NCBI GenBank assembly: GCA_946478675.1
Contig: CAMLEF010000073.1
Coordinates: 1 to 15,009, forward strand
DNA: 15,009 nucleotides
DNA from: an uncultured Flavobacteriales bacterium
Lineage (GTDB): Bacteria > Bacteroidota > Bacteroidia > Palsa-965
Reading direction: 5' to 3'
The position numbers and the translations under genes are program-made. Positions 1 to 5,819 of this stretch are shown piece by piece. How positions within the stretch are numbered: the first letter of the stretch is position 1; each line of letters opens with the position of its first letter. The notes beneath the pieces are model-generated. The model was not told the DNA's origin. It ran no database searches and saw nothing but the letters and a program-made list of their open reading frames with translations.

Positions 1-835
1 CGCTGCCGACTATTCCGCGAAATACGCCACCGATGGTTTTGCTGCCGCTGAAGAATTGACGGAAGAAATTCGCCAACGTCTCGAAGAACAGATGATCCAC
101 ACGACCGATGCGGAAACTGACCGGCTCGTGGGTTACATCGAAAAATTGTACAAACACGAGCTGTTGCAGAATCTCGGCATTGACAAAGACGATAAGCCGG
201 CGGAATTCAGCCTGACGAAACGCATCGTGGAAACGGTCAACTATTTCCGCGAAAAAGATCCGTCGCGTGTGGAGCGCATTTCACTCGACATCAAAAGTTA
301 TTTCTGGAAACTGGAAGAATTGGGGTTGAGTGATCGTGCGGTGCGCGGCGGTTCCGGTCGCTCGCGGTTGTGGATGCGCAGCCTGCGCGATTTTCTTTTC
401 ATCGTGCTCGGCTTCCCGGTGTATGTGTACGGATTGCTGCACAATTACCTGCCGTTCATTCTCGCTTCGGTACTTTCGAAAAAGCTGGTGAAGCAAAAGG
501 AATTCCAGGGAGCGATCGGCGCTGCGGCGGGAATGGTATTTTATTTATTCTGGTACCTCGCGCTCGGATTTACCAGCTGGCATTATTTCCATACGCTCGG
601 TTTCTCACGCCATCCCGGCTGGATGTTCCTGCTGTATTTCGTGAGCTGGCCGGCTTCGGGATTGTTTGCGTGGTTTTATTACCGGACGGTAAAATACATC
701 AGCAGTCGCTGGCTGATGATCTCGCTTTTCTTCAAACGAACGGCGCTCATCGCCGACTTAGTGATGCAGCGCGAAGCCATCATTCGAGAATTCGGACAGG
801 CGGTGAAAGACCGCAACGCCATTCTTCAGGATTGA
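1..835 (+). CDS. Lysophospholipid acyltransferase (PlsC-like), C-terminal part, 5' end outside window
   Basis: The frame is open from the first bases of the window, so this is a truncated gene; the TTG at 56 is only an internal leucine codon. About 278 residues are visible. The first ~115 are charged and helical; the rest carries about three hydrophobic segments (roughly nt 390-470, 510-580 and 620-690). A GFPVYVYGLLHNYLP stretch followed by KKL and EFQG resembles the membrane-associated tail of the long 1-acyl-glycerol-3-phosphate/glycerol-3-phosphate acyltransferases common in Bacteroidota. The catalytic HX4D domain would lie upstream of the window, so the enzymatic call rests on this C-terminal resemblance. 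Expected role: acyl-CoA or acyl-ACP dependent acylation of lysophosphatidate at the inner membrane during phospholipid synthesis. The stop codon (833-835) lies inside the 3' end of the convergent transporter gene. Confidence 0.7.
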   Translation, partial: AADYSAKYATDGFAAAEELTEEIRQRLEEQMIHTTDAETDRLVGYIEKLYKHELLQNLGIDKDDKPAEFSLTKRIVETVNYFREKDPSRVERISLDIKSYFWKLEELGLSDRAVRGGSGRSRLWMRSLRDFLFIVLGFPVYVYGLLHNYLPFILASVLSKKLVKQKEFQGAIGAAAGMVFYLFWYLALGFTSWHYFHTLGFSRHPGWMFLLYFVSWPASGLFAWFYYRTVKYISSRWLMISLFFKRTALIADLVMQREAIIREFGQAVKDRNAILQD

Positions 836-1851
836 AGTGCGGCAGCTTTCTTTTTTCTTCCAAGCAAGAATAACAGCAGCAGGCAGAGTAAATGCAGCAG
901 CACGATCGCGAGTGTAGAGTCCGCATACGTTTTCAGCGGCGAAAAAAAGAAGAGCGCGCCGAGAATGATCGGCAACCCGAACGTCAATGCTGCGCCCATG
1001 TGACGATCGCTGCGAAGCTGGTTGATGAGCAGCCGCGATAAATTCGGCAGGCTCGATTGCAGCAGGAAGATGCCGGTGCACAAGAGCGGAATATTCTGGC
1101 GATTGAAGCTCAGCAACGGCAGGGAAAGCGACAATGCCCAGATGCTTTGTCGACGATGACCGATCCTGTCGCCGAGAAATCCGCCGGTGATCTTTCCCGC
1201 CATCGCAGCTATTGCTACCGGCAGCAAAATGTCGTAGCGGTTTTCATACAGCAGCTGGAATACATCCCAGATCGCCGAGCGCAACGAAATGACCGCAAGC
1301 AACACGATCATGATCACGTCGTGGCGATCGGCGCCGGATTTTTCTTCGGGAGCTTCGGCTGCTGCAGAAAATCTCAGGAAGAACGTCGCAACAGCAAGCA
1401 CCGCACATCCCGCAATGCCGGTCCACATCAGATCATAATGAATGAACGCCAGCCAGCCGCCGAGGATCAATCCTATCACGCCGGGCGCTGCGAAAATTCC
1501 GAGTGCGGAAGCTTGTTTTTCATTTGCGCTGCTTTCGTGTCCGCCGATGACGTGAATGATCATCGAGGAAAACGCAACGAGCCATACCGAAAGCTGGTAA
1601 TTGGAATGCAACAACAACATTCCTCCTGCAAGAAAAGCATAACACAGCAGCAGCCAGAATTTCGGAAACGGCTTGTACTTCGCCAGTACGGCAAACACCA
1701 TTTGTCCGCCGAAAGCGATGAGGTTGTAAATGAAAATCGCCATGCCCGCATCGAAGAGCGGAAGCCCCATCGAAACGAGATTGCCGAGGATATATCCCGC
1801 GATGCAATCGTTCAGCCCGTGACCGGCAGCAAGAACGGCTATCTTTTTCAT
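826..1851 (-). CDS. MFS-type membrane transporter, short (341 aa)
   Basis: This is a polytopic membrane protein with about 12 closely packed hydrophobic segments, shorter than the usual ~400 residues of the family. The N-terminal GHGLND (10-15) in the first helix recalls the H-x(3)-D signature of Fsr-like (fosmidomycin-resistance-type) transporters. GGFLGDRIGHRR (223-234) matches the loop between helices 8 and 9 that corresponds to the MFS motif A (G-x3-DR-x-GxR). A charged loop at about 163-178 separates the two halves, and the C-terminus is lysine-rich (GRKKK, 331-335). The substrate cannot be read from sequence. Its ATG overlaps the TGA of the upstream four-helix protein by one base (TGATG), so translational coupling is likely and the two products probably work together. 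The stop overlaps the convergent acyltransferase gene by 10 bases. Confidence 0.75.
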   Translation of the reverse strand: MKKIAVLAAGHGLNDCIAGYILGNLVSMGLPLFDAGMAIFIYNLIAFGGQMVFAVLAKYKPFPKFWLLLCYAFLAGGMLLLHSNYQLSVWLVAFSSMIIHVIGGHESSANEKQASALGIFAAPGVIGLILGGWLAFIHYDLMWTGIAGCAVLAVATFFLRFSAAAEAPEEKSGADRHDVIMIVLLAVISLRSAIWDVFQLLYENRYDILLPVAIAAMAGKITGGFLGDRIGHRRQSIWALSLSLPLLSFNRQNIPLLCTGIFLLQSSLPNLSRLLINQLRSDRHMGAALTFGLPIILGALFFFSPLKTYADSTLAIVLLHLLCLLLLFLLGRKKKAAALQS

Positions 1852-2246
1852 CAGCGGATAGCAAGAAGGATCAGACCCAGCAAAATGTAAGACGCCACGT
1901 TCATCACGAGGTTCGCCAGCATGATTTTTTTGAACGGCCGCTCTTTGTTTATTAAAACAAGAAACAAACCTTCGCTGATCAGTGTGAGAAGAAATAAAAT
2001 GCCGAACAGCACATAACCATTCATAACGGTGCGGCCAGCAAGGCTCATCGTAATAATGCCTAGTACCAGCGACACGATATTCGCCAGCATCGCATCACGC
2101 AGGCAACGTTTGAAAACGTTATAACCGAATGCAAAAAGGATCCAGCCTTCAAGGAAGATGATCGCCACCATGAACAGGATCATCACCACCGGGATGATGA
2201 GCAGGAATGCTCCGCCGGCATCGAGCAAAATGAGAGGGTTGTGCAT
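1851..2246 (-). CDS. Four-helix membrane protein with internal duplication, function unknown
   Basis: This 131-residue protein is almost entirely hydrophobic, with segments at about 12-42, 52-71, 77-99 and 108-130. I do not recognise a named family. It has a visible two-fold repeat: EG at 33-34 followed by a basic FKR and MLANIV (53-58), then EG at 92-93 followed by FKK and MLANLV (109-114). Each half is therefore helix, basic loop, MLAN helix. The conserved acidic and asparagine residues inside the helices could line a pore or contact a partner. It lies 27 bases downstream of a small lipoprotein gene and overlaps the transporter start by one base (TGATG), so it may be an accessory subunit or chaperone of that transporter. 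The start ATG at 2244-2246 is the first in the frame and leaves a normal short gap. Confidence 0.7.
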   Translation of the reverse strand: MHNPLILLDAGGAFLLIIPVVMILFMVAIIFLEGWILFAFGYNVFKRCLRDAMLANIVSLVLGIITMSLAGRTVMNGYVLFGILFLLTLISEGLFLVLINKERPFKKIMLANLVMNVASYILLGLILLAIR

Positions 2247-2273
2247 TCCGCTAAGCTACGAAATGCGTCGCCT

Positions 2274-2693
2274 TTACTTCCGGTAAATTCCGCTGAAGCT
2301 CACGCAGTCCGGGTCGTGCTTAAAGCCCTGTTCGGAAACTTCGACCTGTCCGTTCTTCAGTGTGAAGCTGATCACGAGATCGTCTTTCTTGTAAGTAGCG
2401 GAAACCGGCGTGATCACGGCAGCGTCGCCTTTAAATCCTTCGTGGCAGGGAGCGGCTTCCTGCATGAACTCGAAATGCAATTGGGCGAGCGCCTGGCTGT
2501 AGCTTACGATCTTCAGCGTTTTGCCGAACTCATCGTGGTACGTTCCTTCCCAATTCTGGAACGGCGAATAATAGCTGTTGAGACCCGTGCATTTATCGAC
2601 GTGGCTCTGGTGATTGACGTTGTATTGGTGAGGGGTGCATCCCAGGCTGAGCAGCAACATTCCAACAAACACGATTCTGGTATACATGGTCAT
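2274..2693 (-). CDS. Small putative lipoprotein, function unknown
   Basis: This 139-residue secreted protein has a hydrophobic stretch at 7-18 ending in LSLGC, with Cys19 as the likely lipidated residue. Serine at -3 makes the lipobox weaker than usual. An alternative start at Met3 (2687) gives a more compact signal peptide. The mature part is probably beta-rich: a WEGTYHDEFGK segment, then KKDDLVISFTLKNGQVEVSE, and a C-terminal VSFSGIYRK. Cysteines at 35, 83 and 130 could form disulfides or, with the histidines, bind metal. The ending with a Cys, a short loop and FxGxYxK recalls a recurrent small secreted domain, but I cannot name it. It is the first gene of a likely three-gene unit with the four-helix protein and the MFS transporter. 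A good -7 element lies just upstream. Confidence 0.65.
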   Translation of the reverse strand: MTMYTRIVFVGMLLLSLGCTPHQYNVNHQSHVDKCTGLNSYYSPFQNWEGTYHDEFGKTLKIVSYSQALAQLHFEFMQEAAPCHEGFKGDAAVITPVSATYKKDDLVISFTLKNGQVEVSEQGFKHDPDCVSFSGIYRK

Positions 2694-2713
2694 TCGTTGT
2701 TTAAATCCTGAAT

Positions 2714-2721
2714 CAAAATTA
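2714..2721 (-). promoter_or_regulatory. Putative Bacteroidota -7 element (TAATTTTG)
   Basis: On the minus strand this reads TAATTTTG, an exact match to the Bacteroidota -7 consensus TAnnTTTG. It ends 20 bases before the first ATG of the small lipoprotein gene, which gives a leader of roughly 15-20 bases. No TTG sits at the usual -33 spacing, so support comes from the -7 match and position only. It would drive the lipoprotein, four-helix and transporter genes. Confidence 0.4.
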
Positions 2722-2796
2722 CAGGAGCGAACGACGGGGAATTTCAGAATTCGTTGGGTGTGGAAGGTGTGTCGATGTTTTGTAAAAACACCGGAA

Positions 2797-3186
2797 TCAT
2801 TTGTGCTTAACGTCGAGGAGAAAAGCTGAAGAGTCTTTCAGTAACGAATCCGATACTCGTAACAGGCTGTCAACATCCAATGATTTCATTGCACTGTCCA
2901 TCATTATATCCGCATGCACAATTTCAGCCGAAATCGAAAGGGCTTTCAGGTAATCCTCCACCTGTTGTTGATTGAAGTGGTTTTTACGGACAACTGTTTC
3001 AAGATCGTCGGATGTGAGGACGTTTATCATTGAATCTCCGCCGGGGATCGCGCCTGAATTGAATGTAGAGGGATGGGAAAGAATGGTTCTCCGGTAGGTC
3101 TCGTAACGTGAAGTCTGTTCACGTGTCGGCAGTTTGCTGCAAGACACAATGACAGAAAGAATGAAAAGACAGAGCAGAATACGCAT
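2797..3186 (-). CDS. Small lipoprotein, function unknown
   Basis: The frame is open further upstream, but the ATG at 3184-3186 is preferred because it places a classical lipoprotein signal peptide at the N-terminus: MRILLCLFIL followed by SVIVSC with Cys16. The longer version would bury this signal and run through the dnaN terminator. The mature part (~113 residues) is polar, mostly helical and rich in Ser/Asp, with repeated acidic pairs near the end (DVDSLLRVSDSLLKDSS). It contains no recognisable catalytic motif. General organisation, with a lipobox, a short linker and a helical body, resembles other Bacteroidota small lipoproteins (for example DUF4296-type), but I do not see that family's signature. 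It lies downstream of dnaN on the same strand, behind an intrinsic terminator. Confidence 0.65.
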   Translation of the reverse strand: MRILLCLFILSVIVSCSKLPTREQTSRYETYRRTILSHPSTFNSGAIPGGDSMINVLTSDDLETVVRKNHFNQQQVEDYLKALSISAEIVHADIMMDSAMKSLDVDSLLRVSDSLLKDSSAFLLDVKHK

Positions 3187-3198
3187 CGTGCAAAAATG

Positions 3199-3228
3199 AA
3201 AAAAAGAGCGAAGTCCCCTCCGCTCTTT
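3199..3228 (-). terminator. Intrinsic terminator of dnaN
   Basis: On the minus strand, AAAGAGCG (3228-3221) pairs perfectly with CGCTCTTT (3210-3203) across a 10-base loop. The run of seven T (3205-3199) starts inside the stem and continues beyond it. This is a textbook rho-independent terminator 57 bases after the dnaN stop codon. It ends only 12 bases before the start codon of the next lipoprotein gene. Confidence 0.8.
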
Positions 3229-3284
3229 GCATTCGTATTTTCTGCGTTCACCGGTCACGTGCAACACGCACCAACGCAACTTTT

Positions 3285-4427
3285 TTAGTTATTCAGCATC
3301 ACCGGCATCACCAGCATCAGCGTGTCTTCCGCTTCGGTGTGCTTGGCGACCGGGAGCAGGATGCCCGCACGGTTCGGCGCCGACATCTCGATCATCGCTT
3401 CGTCGCTGCCGATGTTGGTCAGCATTTCCGCGAGGAACTTCGAGTTGAAGCCGATCTCCATGTCGTCGCCCGCATACGCGCAGGTGAGGCGCTCGGAAGC
3501 TTCGTTGGAGAAGTCGAGGTCTTCCGCCGAAATGTTCAGCTCGCTGCCGGCGATTTTCAGGCGGACCTGGTGCGTCGTCTTGTTGGCGAAGATGGACACG
3601 CGGCGGATGGAACCGAGCAGCGCGTTCGTATCGATGGTGAGCTTGTTCGGGTTGTTTTTCGGGATAACCGCTTCGTAGTTCGGATATTTTCCGTCGATGA
3701 GGCGGCACACGAGCGTCGAGCCGACCGAGCCGTCCGGAGCGATGCCCCAGGTGAAGCGCGCGTTGGTCGCGTTGTATTCCACACGAACAATGCCTTCTAC
3801 GCCGCCGAGCACGTTCTTCAGCAGGTTGAGCGGCTTGCGCGGCAGGATGAACGATGCGCTGCCGGATGATTTGATGTCGCTGCGGCGGTAGCGGACCAGC
3901 TTGTGCGCATCGGTCGCAACGAACGTGGTGCTGTCGGGCGAGAACTGCACGAACACGCCGGACATCACCGGGCGGAGCTCGTCGTTACCCGCAGCGAAAA
4001 GCGTTTTGGAGATCGCGCGGCCGAGCACCGAAGCGTCGATCTCGATGGACTGGCCATTGTCGACCGTCGGGGCTTTCGGGAATTCGTCGCCGTTTTGGCC
4101 GGTGATTTTGTACTTGCCGTAATCCGAAGAGATCTCGATCGCGTAACGTTTTTTGTCGATCGAGAAGGTGAGCGGTTGCTCGGGGAAAGTCTTGAGCGTA
4201 TCGATCAGCAGTTTCGCCGGCACAGCGACGTTACCCGAATCTTTCGACTCGACGGTAAGGTGCGTGTTGATCGTCGTCTCCAGGTCGGAAGCGGAAATCG
4301 TCAGGGAACCTTTGTCGATCTCGAACAGGAAATTATCGAGGATCGGCAGGGTATTGGTAGAATTCAGGACGCCGCTGAGCATCTGGAGCTGCTTGAGCAG
4401 GGAAGAGCTGGATACAATGAATTTCAT
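3285..4427 (-). CDS. dnaN: DNA polymerase III beta subunit (sliding clamp)
   Basis: The product is 380 residues, close to the usual length of bacterial beta clamps (~370). It has three clamp repeats (about 1-120, 121-247 and 248-380). Recognisable family stretches are MKFIVSSSSLLKQLQ at the start, PILDNFLF (28-35), LRPVMSGVF in domain 2, TDAHKLVRYRR, DGKYPNYEAVIP near the start of domain 3, and the C-terminal LMLVMPVMLNN that forms part of the client-binding pocket. The homodimeric ring encircles DNA and tethers DNA polymerase III and other clamp-binding proteins. The start is the ATG beginning the canonical MKF. The gene has its own probable -7 element and an intrinsic terminator, so it can be transcribed alone although it follows gldF-gldG-DUF4340 on the same strand. 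Confidence 0.97.
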   Translation of the reverse strand: MKFIVSSSSLLKQLQMLSGVLNSTNTLPILDNFLFEIDKGSLTISASDLETTINTHLTVESKDSGNVAVPAKLLIDTLKTFPEQPLTFSIDKKRYAIEISSDYGKYKITGQNGDEFPKAPTVDNGQSIEIDASVLGRAISKTLFAAGNDELRPVMSGVFVQFSPDSTTFVATDAHKLVRYRRSDIKSSGSASFILPRKPLNLLKNVLGGVEGIVRVEYNATNARFTWGIAPDGSVGSTLVCRLIDGKYPNYEAVIPKNNPNKLTIDTNALLGSIRRVSIFANKTTHQVRLKIAGSELNISAEDLDFSNEASERLTCAYAGDDMEIGFNSKFLAEMLTNIGSDEAMIEMSAPNRAGILLPVAKHTEAEDTLMLVMPVMLNN

Positions 4428-4462
4428 AGCAAAAGGGTCGGTATAAACCGTTAGTTACAACG

Positions 4463-4470
4463 CAAAATTA
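4463..4470 (-). promoter_or_regulatory. Putative dnaN -7 promoter element (TAATTTTG)
   Basis: On the minus strand this reads TAATTTTG, an exact TAnnTTTG match. It ends 35 bases upstream of the dnaN ATG, which implies a leader of about 30 bases. The leader holds a small CGGT/ACCG hairpin (4439-4450). No TTG occurs at 17-23 bases upstream; the nearest is 27 away. The same octamer precedes the lipoprotein gene at 2693. Confidence 0.45.
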
Positions 4471-4528
4471 TCCCTTTTGACCGCGGCGCCTGTACAGCAA
4501 AAACCAACTTTTGAACGACTTTTTAACA

Positions 4529-4654
4529 GGGGGTGCGAATTACGAATCAATACGAATATACGAATCCGCGAATGAGCAGCGAATCGGCATTAAATGCCTG
4601 ATTTTCCCATTCGTATATTCGTATATTCGTAACTATTCGTAATTCGTAACCCCC
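4529..4654. repeat. Long imperfect inverted repeat built of TACGAAT words
   Basis: The left arm (4529-4574) and right arm (4608-4654) are reverse complements over 46-47 bases with about seven differences and one single-base gap. Both arms begin at the outside with five G or C bases and then consist of repeated TACGAAT/ATTCGTA words. The 33-base loop holds its own small hairpin (GGCAT, TAA, ATGCC at 4586-4598). The right arm begins three bases after the stop codon of the DUF4340 gene, and the left arm lies about 60 bases upstream of the dnaN -7 element. The element thus fills the gap between two genes and could end upstream transcription or insulate dnaN, although no T-run follows it. Confidence 0.85.
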
Positions 4655-4657
4655 ACC

Positions 4658-5719
4658 TCATTTAGCAGGTACCGTTCTGCTTCTGCCCGGCAGGAAATAA
4701 GACGGCGTCTGCAGCAGCTTTCCGAAGACGTAATACTGCACGATCACGAAATCTTTTCCGTTGTTCACCGTCGCGAACATTTTATCCGGATCGTAGAACG
4801 GGGGAGCGGCGGCCGTCGTGTCGTCCGGCATGAAACCGTCGTTCTGCTTCAGGTACATCACCACTTCGTTTTTGTTGTTCGAAGCGTCGGTGACGATGAT
4901 GCGGTGCGCGGGCGCGGAATGCAGGATCGAGTCGCGTTTCGCAGCGGGCAATGCCGTTTCGAAATTCTCGAAGCCGATCATGTTGAAGTAAGAGATGAAC
5001 TGCTTCACCGCCAGCGTATCGAACGGCAGCGGCTGACCGGAAAGTGTCTGCAATCCGAATTTGGTGCTGCCCGGCGACTGCGTAACGATGAACGACTGGT
5101 CGGGCTGGCCAGTGTGCTCCACGCGGATGGAACGGATGTCGGGCACGAAATAACGGAACGCCGTGCGGTCGCGCCATTCGGATTCCTGCGTGAAATAACG
5201 CGGCGTGAGATAACCGTTGAAACCTTTGATCTCGATCTCGAATGGTTCGGTGGAATTCACCGGCTCGGAGGGATCGGAGATGTCGGAAAGCAGCATGTAG
5301 GTGCCCATCATGTCCGGCGATTCGGAACCGACGTAATACATTTTCACGAGCTTGTCACCCGCGTAAATTTCGCATTTGACGGCGCCGGTCGCGAGTTGCT
5401 TGATGATGCCTTCGCGCGATTTCAGGCTGACGGGCTGGCGGATGGAAATGTCGTGGATCGTCGTGAGCAAAACTTTGACGGCATCGGGACGCGCCTGGTA
5501 TTTGCCGTTGATCTTCCAGGTGTTGTCCGGCTGGCGCGTGAGCTCAGCGGTCTTCCCGGTTTTGTCGGCGAGAAAGATCTTGGTGACGGCAGCCGTGTCG
5601 GTGTACGCAAAATCCCGCAGCTCGCGCGAAACAGAACTTTTGTCGCGGTGCGTGATCAGCCAGAAAGCAATTCCGCCGAGGACAAGAACGATGATCAGTG
5701 CAATGGTGTTGCGCTTCAT
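4658..5719 (-). CDS. DUF4340-type membrane-anchored protein
   Basis: The ATG at 5717-5719 is preferred over one 14 codons upstream because it directly precedes a clean N-terminal anchor: MKRN, then a hydrophobic helix at about 5-22, giving 353 residues. The rest is predicted to be outside the cytoplasmic membrane. Features that fit DUF4340 are repeated units in which a short beta segment ends with a W-x-I-N-G turn (NTWKINGKYQ, 66-75), a middle region YLTPRYFTQESEWRDRTAF (170-188) and a second W/F-rich beta module. No catalytic motif is visible. DUF4340 proteins commonly sit beside ABC-2 permeases and GldG-like proteins, as here, and are thought to be periplasmic accessories of that transporter. 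The gap to gldG is 100 bases with no clear promoter, so cotranscription with gldFG is likely. Confidence 0.8.
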   Translation of the reverse strand: MKRNTIALIIVLVLGGIAFWLITHRDKSSVSRELRDFAYTDTAAVTKIFLADKTGKTAELTRQPDNTWKINGKYQARPDAVKVLLTTIHDISIRQPVSLKSREGIIKQLATGAVKCEIYAGDKLVKMYYVGSESPDMMGTYMLLSDISDPSEPVNSTEPFEIEIKGFNGYLTPRYFTQESEWRDRTAFRYFVPDIRSIRVEHTGQPDQSFIVTQSPGSTKFGLQTLSGQPLPFDTLAVKQFISYFNMIGFENFETALPAAKRDSILHSAPAHRIIVTDASNNKNEVVMYLKQNDGFMPDDTTAAAPPFYDPDKMFATVNNGKDFVIVQYYVFGKLLQTPSYFLPGRSRTVPAK

Positions 5720-5819
5720 AAGCAATGTACAACTGGTGAAAGGGGATATTGTACGGAACAAATATCGTGATCACGCGGGAAGAATCGCCGAAAAACTTTT
5801 TCGCGGAACGTTTCCTCCG

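Noticed and set aside
2770..2790. TGTTTT/AAAACA hairpin downstream of the second lipoprotein gene
   Set aside because: The stem is six mostly A-T pairs with a three-base loop; too weak to call a terminator.
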